Shown here piece after piece: positions 48,076-59,693 of a stretch of DNA of 64,000 nt. The notes under the pieces were generated by a model. That model saw only the letters and a program-made list of their open reading frames with translations, made no database searches and was not told the origin of the DNA. Origin of the DNA: Adineta vaga (lineage: Eukaryota > Rotifera); contig CP075496.1 of the NCBI GenBank assembly GCA_021613535.1, positions 4,464,001 through 4,528,000 on the forward strand, written 5' to 3'. The translations under genes and the position numbers were made by a program. Within the stretch, counting starts at the first letter, position 1. The number at the start of each line of letters is the position of its first letter.

Positions 48076-51000
48076 ATGATCATGTGTAGAATTAGCACGA
48101 TTATTCTTGTTTGTTCTGTAAGTTGAACTTAGTCAGAGAAAATATGCTTTTTTAAAGAGAAAAAAATGTTTATACTTTAGGTTATCTATTCAATATATGC
48201 ATATGAAAGTCCTCTCGAAGAGAAAGATTTTAAGAAGATATTAAAACAAAATAAAAATGTTCTTGTATTAAGTTCACCAAATGGTAAGATAAAAAATCTT
48301 TATTAATAAACTTATTTGATTTTATTGACAGATCAAAGTGCAAAATCAATTCTTCAAACATTTAAACAAATTGAGGAAGAAATCAAAGGTCGAGGATTAC
48401 TTGTCTATATCAATTGCGAGTGAGATGATTACAAAAAGAAGAAGATAAAGTTTCAATTGGTTACATCTTCTTTTCTAGAAAAGGAAAAAAACTTTGTAAG
48501 AAATTTAAACTTGATTCAAGCAATGCTGAACTACGACACTTTCAGTTAGTAAATATTTTTTATCACTTTTGTTTTTTATTCAATTCTTCTCAATGAAATC
48601 AGATGTATATAAATATTTATCTTCAATTTCTTCATAACTTTTACGCAATGAGAAGCTGTAAAATCTCGGATAATTTTTTTACAGAAACGATCGATTTCCG
48701 ATAGTTGTTCAAAAAAAGAACTCCTGAAACTATGAATCTATCGAGGATGTTCGTGCTTCCTCGTAGACATAATAAAACGACTATTATCTCGCGATAATAT
48801 TTATTGTCATATTATGATAAATTTGCTTTTATTCTCTAGAGATGGCGATTTTCATAAAGTATATGATCGTGCACTAACGAACAAGGTACAAAAACCTAGA
48901 ATTTTTTTTCAAATATTTTCATCATTATTGAGGATGTTTATTTATTCATATAGGCTATGGTTAATTTTATGCTTGATCCAAAAGGTGATATGCCATGGAG
49001 TGAAGATGCCACAGCAAATAATGTTCTGCATTTAAATAATCCCAAAGTAAAATATCATTTTCTGAGATGAAAAGTGATTTAATATTTAATGTAATAAATC
49101 AGGATCTTCAACGTGCATTAAAACAAGCTTTACCATTATTAGTTATGTTCTATGCACCATGGTGTGGATATTGTAAACGATTAAAACCTGTTTTTGCTGA
49201 AGCAGCTACGGATCTTCGTGGACAATATATCCTAGCTGGTATGGATGTAGATAAAGTAGAAAATTATCCAATTCGACGACAATTTAATATCACTGGATTT
49301 CCAACAACTATCTATTTTGAGTACGAATCTATCAATAAGAATACATTCATACATATAAAATCTTTCTGCTTTTTATTTTTAAGAAAGGGCGAAGAAAAAT
49401 TTCATTATTCAGCTGGTCATACTAAAGAGGATATTATTAATTGGCTTAAAAAGTACAATGAAAAATGATGCTTTTCTTTTTTTCTACATTATTTTATTTC
49501 ATATAGTCCACAAGCACCTAAAGATAAAACAGAAGATGTTGAAGAAGCAGCAAATGATTTCTTTTCAAGCAATAGTGAAAATGAGAATTATGTCGTTCAT
49601 TTGAATGATACATCATTCGATGGATTTATTGCTGAAAATGCTCAAGCACCCATTTTAGTGATGTTCTACGCTCCATGTAAGTTTATTCGCAAATGAGACA
49701 ACTATGGAAAAAAATCGTTCCTCTTCTCCAGGGTGTGGACATTGTAAAAATTTGAAACCTGAATTAGTTCAAGCTTCAATTGATTTACATGAAGAACAGG
49801 TTTGATAAATTTCATTTTGTCACATATAAACAAATATTCTAAATGATATTTGATAATTCTAGAGTAATGCTATCATCGCTGCTATTGATGCTACAAAATC
49901 ACCTATTTTAACAAAATTATTTAAAATCCAAGGTTATCCAACAAGTAAGTTCCAAATCGAGTAGACTTTTTTGTTGTTTTTTTTTGTCATTTGCTAACCT
50001 GTGTGTGTTGTAATCTTCCAATTGTTATTTCAGTGAAATTCTTTCGGTAAGTTTTTGCATGTTGCTATGGAATGTATATATTTATTCGTTGGGCTCCTTT
50101 TACATCGAATATTATTTTGTTTCCCCTCTATGAACTTTCTTCATTGATTTTTAGTGATGGAAAATTTGCATTCGAAATTCATGAAAGAACAGCAGATAAA
50201 ATTGTCGAATTTTTGAAAAAGTAAGAAAATGAAAAAAAAAGTCAATTCAATTAGAGACTCTGTGTTTTAGTCCGAAAGAACCACCTGCGCCAGAACCAGA
50301 ATGGTCTGAACAACAAACAGATGTACTTCATTTAACTGATGAAACTTTCAAAACAACATTGAAGAAAAAGAAAGCAGCTCTCATATTCTTCTATGCACCA
50401 TGTAAGTTCTCCAATAGATAAAACAAAAAAGATAATCTGATTTTTTTTTAGGGTGTGGCCATTGTAAGAAAGCAAAACCTTTATTTACAAATGCTGCTGC
50501 TGCATTGAAAGATAATCCAAAAGTAAAATTTTATGAGAATTAATTGTCAATTTTAAATAAAATGTGAATAGGTCGCTTTTTGTGCAGTGGATTGTCAAAG
50601 AGTCAATCATTATGTAAAGAATATGAAGTCCAAGGTTATCCAACAATAAAATATTTTAGTTTTGGAAAATTCGTTTCGGCTTATGACGATGAACGAACGG
50701 TAACATATCTTTTGGAAAATATTAACAACAAAGGAAGATTCTCATTCATTTAGGAAGAAGCTTTTGTTGAATTTATGAATAATCCCGAAGAACAATCGAA
50801 AAAAGTAAAACCAACACCAGCACCTGCTGATCCATTAGATTTTTGGAAAGATTCAGCACCAGGTTATGAACATGTCAAAATGCTTCAATCAAGTACATTT
50901 GATGCCGTTGTTGGAGCATCTCGCAAAGCATTAGTAATGTTCTATGCACCATGGTGTGGTCATTGTAAAACTTCCAAACCAGCTTTTGCATCGGTTGCTT

Positions 51001-51444
51001 CACAACTTGCTTCAAAACATAAGGTAATTTTGTTTTGAAATCGATCTATTTACTTTCATGTAGTAGTGGAGTATTTTAATGAAATTTTATCTATTACTAT
51101 TTATAGGATCTCATTCTTGGAGCTGTCGATGCAACTGCTGAACAAGAACTAGTGACTAAATACTCAATTCGAGGTTTTCCAACATGTAAGTGATTATGTT
51201 TGACAATTCATTTTAATATCTTTCTTCTTTTTAGTTAAATACTTTGAGTAAGTATCGATCATAGTTTTCATGTTCTTTTTTTTAATACTTGTTAATAGAA
51301 ATGGTCAATTAGCATCTGATTATAATGGTGGCCGAAGTGAACAAGATTTCTTACAATTTTTAGTGTAAATATCATTCTGTCATCTTGTTCTCATCTTTCC
51401 AACTTTTTTTTTCTAGTGGTTCCACTGGTAATGTCGAATTGTAG
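48076..51444 (+). CDS. PDIA5: Protein disulfide isomerase, four CxxC domains (frameshift)
   Basis: An ER thiol oxidoreductase closest in layout to PDIA5: signal peptide (MIMCRISTIILVCSVIYSIYA), a non-catalytic thioredoxin-like domain, then catalytic domains. Here there are four active sites: CGYC (near 49164) and CGHC three times (near 49736, 50456, 50957). Each is followed by a cis-Pro loop (FPTTIYF, YPTMKFF, YPTIKYF, FPTFKYF). The tail NVEL may serve as a KDEL-like retrieval signal. Twenty-one exons, including two 13-nt microexons. Odd: exon 50572-50699 is one base short. The frame runs VAFCAVDC, then must shift by one near 50597 to read KSQSLCKEYEVQGYPT; unshifted it stops near 50648 and would lose the fourth CxxC domain. 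Intact length would be about 637 residues. Confidence 0.9.
50034..50046 (+). other. 13-nt microexon (PDI, second CxxC domain)
   Basis: TGAAATTCTTTCG, bounded by AG and GT, encodes Met-Lys-Phe-Phe right after the cis-Pro motif YPT. The flanking introns are 89 and 108 bp. Phase arithmetic requires it. Confidence 0.85.
51235..51247 (+). other. 13-nt microexon (PDI, fourth CxxC domain)
   Basis: TTAAATACTTTGA, bounded by AG and GT, encodes Phe-Lys-Tyr-Phe at the same structural position as the microexon at 50034, with identical length and phases (1 in, 2 out). This shows that the two thioredoxin domains arose by internal duplication with their introns. Confidence 0.85.
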
Positions 51445-51631
51445 ACATACAATCAAAGACTGAAAGTTTCAGTTTCCATTCTGACTAACATTCATAGTGT
51501 TATATTAGTTTTTATTAACTATTTGTTTTTTTCTTCTTTCTTGTTTTGTTATTTAACATGGTGTTTTTCTATGGGCATTCTATTTATTGGGTTCACTGTT
51601 TTCAGATTTCATTTATTGATATCTCTGCCGT

Positions 51632-52586
51632 ATGGTTTACGTCGATAGTAGTGGTAAGTACGAATGAAACAAAAAAGAATGAAATAAAAACAGGCGTGTT
51701 CACCTCACCTTCATTTGTCATTATATATTATTGATCATCGGATTAGAGAAATAGAAGACGAAGAAGAAAAAACGAATCAATTGTCACACTATGATCGTGT
51801 CTTATTTCCGGTGTACATTGATTGTTTTTTAGTCTTAACTATTAGTGGATTGTAAATAAAGACAGAACTTTACAAAGAGATCAACTTACTTAAATCTAAT
51901 CTTTGACACGTTTTGTATTTGTTATGTGTTTATTCAGGTACGGTTCGTGAGCAACGACCGATATGGACACCAAGTGGATTCTATTTTATGATTGTTTCCT
52001 TTATTAATTTCATTATATTACTGTAAGACATAAATCTATATCTATGACTTTTCGTGACATATATTTCCTTTTCTATATGTTTTAGTATTCGATCATTAAT
52101 TGATGTAGGTTACAACTTCGATGTAAATATACAAATTTTATTCGATTTATTGTCTTTAGCCAACGTTAACTAAACATGGAAGTAATGTGGAACCAACTAA
52201 TTATCGTACTGGCGGTGGAGGAGGAGGAGGAGGCGGCGGCGGTGGTGCGGTGGTGGTAGAGGTGGCCGATACGATCGGTGAGTTTGCGTGTGTGATCTTT
52301 TCTTTCTCTTAAAAGAAAATGTATGTCGACGGAAATAGATGCTCGACAGGTCATATGTAAAAAGAAATGTTCTATACTGTTCAGCTCTTTTCCAATTATT
52401 AAACACGCACTAAAGAAATTATCTATTTTTAGACCACCTGATGCACGTCCACGACGACGAATGGGTGGATTTGGTGGTACAGGTGGAGGTAAAGAAAAAA
52501 AAGCTAGCGATTATTATAATTCTAAATGATATTTATTAATCTAAATAGGACCTGGTTGTGCACCCATGGGAGGTGGATGAGGTTAA
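51632..52586 (+). CDS. SELENOK: Selenoprotein K (frame slip in Gly tract)
   Basis: A small ER membrane selenoprotein involved in ER-associated degradation and protein palmitoylation in animals. Exons 51632-51653, 51938-52022, 52086-52104 (or -52122), 52160-52277, 52433-52488, 52549-52586. The start MVYVDSSGTVREQRPIWTPS matches the SelK MVYI-x-NG start. One TM segment follows (FYFMIVSFINFIILL), then a Gly-rich tail with PPDARPRRRMGGF and the C-terminus PGCAPMGGG-Sec-G. The codon at 52578-52580 is TGA, with TAA at 52584-52586. The expected terminal GG-Sec-G of SelK is thus intact. Odd: the Gly tract (about 52210-52260) is one base short, so the conserved tail is out of frame with the TM part in this assembly. 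A SECIS candidate lies at 52682-52725. Confidence 0.88.
52578..52580 (+). other. Selenocysteine codon (in-frame TGA)
   Basis: TGA sits between Gly-Gly-Gly and Gly-stop, exactly where SelK carries its penultimate selenocysteine. Reading it as a stop would truncate only the last two residues. Confidence 0.85.
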
Positions 52587-52591
52587 AGAAC

Positions 52592-52619
52592 GATTTCTAG
52601 TTTCAATTGACTAGAAATC
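52592..52619 (+). promoter_or_regulatory. Hairpin right after SelK UGA
   Basis: GATTTCTAGT (52592-52601) pairs perfectly with ACTAGAAATC (52610-52619) around an 8-nt loop, starting 11 nt after the Sec codon. Its place recalls the selenocysteine redefinition element (SRE) known just 3' of UGA in SELENON. It lacks the SECIS quartet. Confidence 0.5.
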
Positions 52620-52681
52620 AATTCAATTTCATTTGTTCAAATAAAAAATCTCGTTTGATATAGAGAAACTATCTTCTCATT

Positions 52682-52725
52682 ATGATAATCTTGTACGAAA
52701 ATCGGATGATGTACAAGCATTGGAG
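52682..52725 (+). promoter_or_regulatory. SECIS element candidate
   Basis: The selenocysteine insertion element expected in the SelK 3' UTR. ATGA at 52682-52685 opens it. The stem TAAT-CTTGTAC (52686-52696) pairs with GTACAAG-C-ATTG (52711-52722), with one bulged C. The apical loop 52697-52710 contains a run of four A starting 12 nt after the ATGA, matching the AA motif spacing. GGAG at 52722-52725 provides the opposing GA of the non-Watson-Crick quartet. About 100 nt from the UGA. Confidence 0.75.
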
Positions 52726-53751
52726 TGTTATCAAATAAGAATTTATTTGAACAATTGTTTGTTTATTATTTTTCAATTTATTTTTGCTTTCTTTTCTTAC
52801 GATTTGGTTTATGTATGTTTTGCTAATATAAATATAAATATAAATATCTGCATCTGTATAAACGAAAATAAAACGTGTGAAAATTTTCAATTCGATCTAT
52901 GCACATCTGCAGTTGCCCATCATCACTCATTCTTTCAAGTGTATGATGCTGATAGACAATCATACTGACTGTTCGACTCATTCATCGATGAAATATAGAG
53001 AAGAAACGAGTGCATGCACTAGCACATCATTTTTCTCTCTTTTTTTCCCTCTCACTCAATCTTTCTTTTCTCTAACCAGCTTTTCGGAGGCAAATACAAA
53101 GATGATGATCATCATCATGCGTGCTATTAATGTTGGTGGTTGAGAGAGAATAAAGTTGTCGGTCGGGTTTTCTTATTTCTTTTCTTCGAGATATGAGGTT
53201 TTCTTATTGCTGCCGTCATCGGATTTTGAAAAGAATTCATAAATAGAGTAACAGAACGTTGTTGCATGCTTAGCACAACACATATTTTGTATTTTCCACA
53301 AAAAGACTAGCTCTAACATTGTCACCATCCTTTAGTCCATTTCTCTTGTCAAAATACTTGGGGTACTGTTGCTTTTCCTATTCTTTACTTTTTTTTCTTC
53401 TCTTTTATCAACTCATATTAACATCCTTTCTCCCACTCTCGACTTGTTTTATATTGGTACGACTGATGGTATCGAGAGAAAAATTCGATTCTTTCTTTTT
53501 CTTTTTCTTTCTATCTACATAGTCGAAATCGACGTCCTGTTTCGAGTGCAAACCATTACTAGCATCAAGTAATGAAAGGAGAAGAAGAAGAAAACGACGA
53601 ACATATGAAAACAAGCAAAAGATGCGTATACAAACATAAAAGCATCCTATATTATTCTTTTTCGTCCATCTGTCTATCTATATCTCTCTCAAGCATGTAT
53701 AGAAACAATTTCGTCTGCATTATTAATCCCAGGCTAGTAAGCGCTCTCTTC

Positions 53752-53789
53752 TTTCTCTCTCTCTCTCTTCTTCTTCTTCTTCTTCTTCA
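53752..53789 (+). repeat. CT then CTT microsatellite
   Basis: A run of CT dinucleotides (about eight) passes directly into about seven CTT triplets. A simple sequence repeat, not coding. Confidence 0.85.
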
Positions 53790-55857
53790 GCGTGTGCCGA
53801 GTGCGAATAGGTCAATAATAAATTGAAGAGAAAAAAAAGGAAAAGAGAGAAGAAACGGGAAAAAACTGGCACCCATGCATGTTCTGCATCTATCTATTTT
53901 TGTATTGAAGGAGAACAAAGAATCGACGATCGAGAAAGAGGAAAAAAGAAAGAAAGAGCGAGATGGAGAGAGCGAGAGAGAGAGAGACGCACAACACAAT
54001 GTTGCTGTCGACGCTGCGAGCGCATCATCACATCATTCAGTTCGCCTCTATCTTGACGAGAAGCAGCAATAGTAATAGTTATAGACGTAGTAATAAGACT
54101 GGAGAAGATTGACAAATTTATATGGTTAATTTATAGAAGATTTCACGGAAGGGTAAGTTCGATATTTTGTTCTTTACTCACAGGTGTAAATAAGACTTAC
54201 TCATATAAACTTAATAAAAAAAAGCAACTTGTCTATTGCTTTCTTTTTTTTTCTCATTCACTTTTTATTGTTCAGTTATTAAAGATCTATGTAAACGCAT
54301 ATGTCTGCCATTTGATCTTTTACTGTTGCTAAATAGTAGAGAGAAAGAGAAAAAAAAAGGAAAGATCCCTTTCCACACAGGCATACGAAAGGTATAGAAT
54401 AGAAATAATAATCGATTTTTTTCTGTAATAGTGAACGGATCATCAACAGAAAGGGAGAGTTTTCTATGCTGCCTATCTTTCTGTCTCTGTCTCTGTCTCT
54501 CTCTCGCCGGATAGTAAAGAAAAGAGAAGAAGACGGGTATAGAAAAAAAAGCACCCAAGCGGGTGTGTTTGTCATTCGACATCAATCATTAACACATGAA
54601 AAGTAAAGATGATTAGAGAAAAAGACTTCTCTTCTCTCTATCTCAGAGTTATTTGAGTTATAGCTTCTATTTCACCATAAATATGTTGCTTTTTACAACC
54701 TTAGAAATCTTCTCTCACTCTTCATTTTATTTAATCATCTCAATTTGTGTCAGCAAAGAGATCGTGCTATGTGAAAATCGAAATCATATCACAGTCTTGC
54801 TTTGTTGACATGAAACCAACATACATCAAATATGATCAAGTTAAATGATTATGAAATGTATTTCTATTAATTAATTAAAACCTATTCAAATTTTTTAATC
54901 AATTATTATCGATTTATTATCTATTCTTTTATGTACTTGAAACTAAGAATTCCAATAACAGAAAAAAAAGACGGTTTCTGTCGGTAATCAGTCTGTGAAA
55001 TGTTCAGATAAAATCAAAAGTCATATCACAGCCTGCTTGCTGATCTTCACCGTCGATTACTTCCTAGCATCATACAAATTCAATTGATCAATATTATTTG
55101 ATACTATTCTGAATAGAATGAAATGATATATGTATATACATCTATTGATGAAATTCAACAATCAACTTGTTTTACTTGTACAAAGGGCACGATGAACTTT
55201 TGATCATAGAAAGAATCGAGAAGATTTGTCTTTTCCTTCAATTATAAATGAACCATGCCATTTATCTATTCTTCTATGTTCATTCTACACATATGTTCAT
55301 CTGCTATTAATAAATGAACAAATGTGAAAGACAATATGTTATTTTTTCATGTTTTTTCTTCCTCTGATCAGATAGATAAATAATGATTCAATTGTTTTGC
55401 TATTGAATAGACACAAAATATTAGAATAATAAGAAAAGAAACCATCAAACTATGTTTGAAACATTATGGTTCAAATGAATATTACACCCGGAAGTGAAAA
55501 TATAATCATCATACTGATAGTTCTGATTTCTGTTTGATCATTAACCCAATTTTATATACATTAATGTACAAGAAAACTTATCAAAACAATAGATAGTCTG
55601 TTTATTTTTCATGAGAGAAATAAAAATAATTGATTATCAAGTTAATACATTTGTTCTTTGCCTAGAAACATCCTGAAAATCTTTTCGAATCGAATCGTGT
55701 TGTTCTTCTAAAGTATTAAGATGAAATAAAATGAATTTCAGATGATACTGTACGACCTCTGTTCACATAAAATTCTATACGCTACATGATAATCCAGTTA
55801 GAATAAATTATAGAATTGATTTTCTTCATTTTAAAAGAAAAATTTATTTTCCAAAAA

Positions 55858-57375
55858 ATGTTGATATCACGTATTTGTACATCTATTGTTTCGAAATGTC
55901 CAAATCGATTTATATTTAACAAACAGCAACGTTTCCTGACAAACCTATCATCAGAAAAAAAAAATGATCATGAAAGCAATGATTTGAATGAAACATCAAC
56001 TACGCAATCATCGGATAAAGATAATGAATGGTTATGGTCATATTTACGTGATCGTAGTAGTTTCTCTGATTTAACTCTTGAACAAAAACGACGTGTCATT
56101 GAAATTGGTAAGAGAGAGAGTTGGAAATATCCTTGATACTAAATATTTTATTGTAGAGATTCAAACTTTAAGAGAAAGTGGTGAACGTGTGCCAGATACT
56201 ATACCCGATGAACGGTGGAATGAACTGATAAATTTACCTTTACTTGAATCTCGTAAAACTCTTTATGGGTATGAAATTCAAAACGACAAAGATTTATGAA
56301 TTTGTGGGTATTTATTTATTAGATATCTCTTTCTTCGTGAAGTCTATCGAAAGCGTCGTGCTCTTGTTGTTGCTCAAAATAATCTTCGTCGTATAGAAGC
56401 AACTAAACGTCGTGAAGACCTTCTTGCTCAAGGAAAACAACCAACAAATTATCCCGGTTATTCTTCAATTTTTCGTCATTTAGGTCGACAAAATGAAAAA
56501 TATGTACGTGAACAAACATTACTTGCACCTGCACGTCTTGGAGAAATGCTTGTTATTGATTGTGGTTTTGAACAAGAACATGCTCGTGCATATCATCTTT
56601 TGAATTTAGTTGATCAAGTACAATATCTATTTGCCGAACTTCATCGATATCATTCTCCATCATTTGTTTACTTATGTAATTTATCACAAGATGGACGATT
56701 ACAAACCGAATTCAATCGTCGAGCTCCATTAGATAATTTGTGTCTTCAAGCAACTGCATCAAGTTATTTGGACATATTTCCACAAGAAAAATTAATCTAT
56801 TTATCACCGGATTCCAATGTAGAAATGACATCATTCGATCATGATGCAGTGTATATTATTGGTGGAATTATTGATATCAGTAGGTGGTTTCTTTTTTTAA
56901 AACTATTTCATCATATGATTCAACGTTCTACAATAAATAATTGATGTCTTTTTTTATATTTATAGCTGGTAAGAAACCGTTAACATTCGGTAAAGCAAAA
57001 CGAGAGAATATTAAACATCAACGATTTCCTATTGATCGATATGTCAAGTATGATTTATCAAAAGAAAAGTACTTAGAAAAAAAAAGAAATATAAATCATT
57101 TTTATTAGATTTGGTGGTGGTAGTGGTAAAACATTAACGATCGATCAAGTGTATAATATTCTAATGACATTAAAACATACTGGCTCTTGGATTGAAGCAT
57201 TTAAATTTATTCCGTAAGAAAATAGATTTTCAAAATTGATACTATGAATCATTCGTTTTATTTTTTTTTCAATAGAGATAGAAAAATTGTTGAAAGATAT
57301 TCCGAAAAAGTACAAGATAAACAAATTGAATATGAAAAATTCGGTCGATGGACAGGTCTAAATGTTAAGCATTAA
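55858..57375 (+). CDS. TRMT10C: Mitochondrial tRNA methyltransferase / RNase P subunit
   Basis: TRM10-family SPOUT methyltransferase, closest to TRMT10C (MRPP1), which methylates position 9 of mitochondrial tRNAs and forms part of protein-only mitochondrial RNase P. Six exons give 401 residues (human TRMT10C 403). A basic, Ser-rich N-terminus (MLISRICTSIVSKCPNRF) fits a mitochondrial targeting peptide. The helical region ERWNELINLPLLESRKTLYGYLFLREVY precedes the SPOUT domain: VIDCGFEQEH, SPSFVYLCNLS, IYLSPDSN, YIIGGIIDITGKKPLTFGKA (knot region), FPIDRYVKFGGGSGKTLTIDQV and SWIEAFKFIP. Introns are 48-86 bp. No oddity. Confidence 0.93.
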
Positions 57376-58011
57376 TTTGTTATTTTTGTTTTCATTCTTT
57401 GATGAAAAAAAATATACAATTTCGATATTTTGTTATTGTTATTACAACGAATTTGATCTACTTTCTATCTAGTTATGAATCATACTGAGATAGAAGAAGA
57501 AGAAGAAGAGGAAGTCAATATAAACAATGTCGTTTATCTCTAGTTACGTACATTTCTACAAATCTCAAGTCAGACTACAAATTGTGGTTAATAACTCAGA
57601 CAAATAATCAAGGAAATTCATATGACACTTACATTGATCTTTAGTTTATCGAATATCTTTAATAATTCTTATGTAAATATATAATTATTATCGAAGAAAA
57701 AGTCATTATTTTTGCATCTGACTGTTTCTACGTCGATCATAATTCGTACTTTTCTTCCTATTGTATTAACCTAGAAAGAAATCAAGTAAAATGATCTTAA
57801 TATAAGGCAAGTTATATCTCATTAATGCACGATGAAATAAAAATCTCGAGGTATTTCCTTTTTTTTTCTTTTCTATCAATTATTATTGATTACATACGCA
57901 TCAGTGACAAATGTTATTAAAGCACTATAATTAATACAAAAATATAGTTTTGAAATATATTCTTCTTCTTGTTTTTCTTTTCAAAATAATCACTGTTCGT
58001 TGAAAATGTTC
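57376..58011. other. Convergent 3' intergenic region
   Basis: About 640 bases between the ends of TRMT10C (+) and the GPCR (-), with a GAA repeat near 57490-57512. No gene is seen. Confidence 0.5.
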
Positions 58012-59693
58012 TTAAACAAATTTCACGTGATGTACTGTTGATGTTATTAATTCATCGGTTTTCTTTTTCATACAACTTGGACTTGGATTTTTCAAAGAAT
58101 GATTATTCGAATGAACAGTTAAGGTATTTGACATCGTAGTATGTTCATCATGATTCGTTGATGCTAATTGTTGATAAGATGAATTTGGAAAAGGTGATTC
58201 AGTTAGATTTATCGATGAATAAGGTGTTGTATGTTTGTCACCATTTGAAGATATTGGAATGTGCAAATGTGATGAATTTGTTGCTGAATGTGAGACAGAT
58301 CTTGGTCGAGTATCTGACGGATTATAAAGAACAGCCATTGTTGCTGATGATCTTCGACGTGAGATTGCTGCCCAAAGATCTGAATCATTTGTTGAAAAAC
58401 GTCGTGATTGTCTACGTGATGCATCTAAGGATGGTGTTCCACCAAAAAGACTTGGTCGATGTGTACTAAGACCTTCAATTGCATTTAAGAATGGATGTTG
58501 TCCATGTCGAAGAAATAGATATAAAACCATTTCTCGAAAACGTTGACCAAAAACAGCAAATAGAAAAAAATTAATAAAACCATTGAATGCAATTAATAAA
58601 TTTGCGAACGAATTGAAACGATGTAGTGAATTCTTATTTAAACATGGTGATAATTGTACAAGTAAATTAACAAATAAATTTATTGAACGACATAACATAA
58701 ATGTTAAAACAATAACGATTAACATAATTGTTATACGAATATCTGCTTTCATTCGATGACCTAAACGTCTTTTGTTCTTTTTTATTAATAATAATTGATG
58801 AATCATACTACCATTACATAAAGTTAGTAAAGTAAATGGAATTACAAATGTAACAGGGACGTTTAAATAGAAACGATAGATTGATCGATAAATATTATTT
58901 GAACCAAATGTTGTATAAGAAATTTCAAGAAGTTTTTCCTGTTTAACAATTGTTGTAATTGAATTATTAGCATTAAATGTAAAATTTCTTTGAATATAAA
59001 CATTTTTTGTACGATATTCAAACCAATGTGGAAATATATAAACATTAACAAGAATAAAAACAAGTAGCAATAAACGTATGGCCATTTTTCGTGTACGAAT
59101 TTTTTCGGCAATTAATGGCCAACAGATTAGAAAATATCGATCACCACTAACAAGAACAGTTAAATATGTACTACAAAGTAATAGCATTGATAAAAAAGGT
59201 GTTGTAAATGGTGCCACACGTGCATAGAATTGTTCATAGGAATTTGCTAATAAAGCATCACGATTAATTCGATCCGGTCGATGTAAATAAGCTAATAATT
59301 CCGGATAAGAAGCTATGTAAAAAAAAAGAATGTGAAAAATTTAGAAATATAAAAAGAAAAAAGTATTTAGTTTACCAATCGACTTTAATGAGTAATTTAT
59401 CATCAAACCAGTTAATAGAAATATATTACATATGGATAAAGCCATTAAATAAACATGTGTTGAACTATTTCGCATACGTGGATGAAGTAAAACAACAACA
59501 GTAAAAATATTAGTCATTATACCTAAAAATATATCGTTTGAAGTTAAAAAAAAATGTCTCGTCAATGGAAGAGTCACGTTTCTTGCTTACCAAATAGACA
59601 AAAGATTAATGTTAACCATCCACCGACGATATATTTGATAGAGACAGTATTTGAATCGATAAGATTCACTTCGGCTGAACAATTTAGCGCCAT
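58012..59693 (-). CDS. Rhodopsin-like GPCR, peptide-receptor type
   Basis: Seven-TM receptor, class A. Three exons (59693-59591, 59522-59376, 59312-58012) give 516 residues. TM1 is split by the first intron (WLTLIFCLFG then IMTNIFTVVVLL, with the conserved Asn). TM2 is HVYLMALSICNIFLL. TM3 ends in the DRY motif (VSGDRYFLICWPL). TM6 lacks the usual CWxP (MLIVIVLTFMLCRSINLF). TM7 has N-G-F-I-N-F-F instead of NPxxY. A C-terminal tail of about 170 residues is Ser/Thr/Asn-rich with RRxS sites. The overall pattern suits FMRFamide/thyrotropin-releasing-like receptors, but the ligand is unknown. The N-terminus (MALNCSAEVN) is short and carries an N-glycosylation sequon. Confidence 0.88.

Larger units (their letters stand above)
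52587..55857. other. Long intergenic region with simple repeats
   Basis: About 3.3 kb from the SelK stop to TRMT10C. Apart from the SelK 3' UTR structures, I see only low-complexity tracts: CT/CTT repeats at about 53752-53789, a GA tract near 53966-53988 and CTCTGT repeats near 54481-54504. The open frames here follow those tracts and are not credible genes. It probably includes regulatory DNA. Confidence 0.5.

Noticed and set aside
50572-50650. Programmed ribosomal frameshift in PDI
   Set aside because: No slippery heptamer or downstream structure at the shift point; a simple indel explains it better.
53040-54600. Many open frames rich in Ser, Leu, Arg and Glu
   Set aside because: They follow CT/GA simple repeats on both strands, overlap each other and show no domain or splice pattern.
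59013-59217. Internal Met (59217) as the GPCR start
   Set aside because: It would delete TM1 and TM2, which are encoded by two upstream exons that splice in frame.
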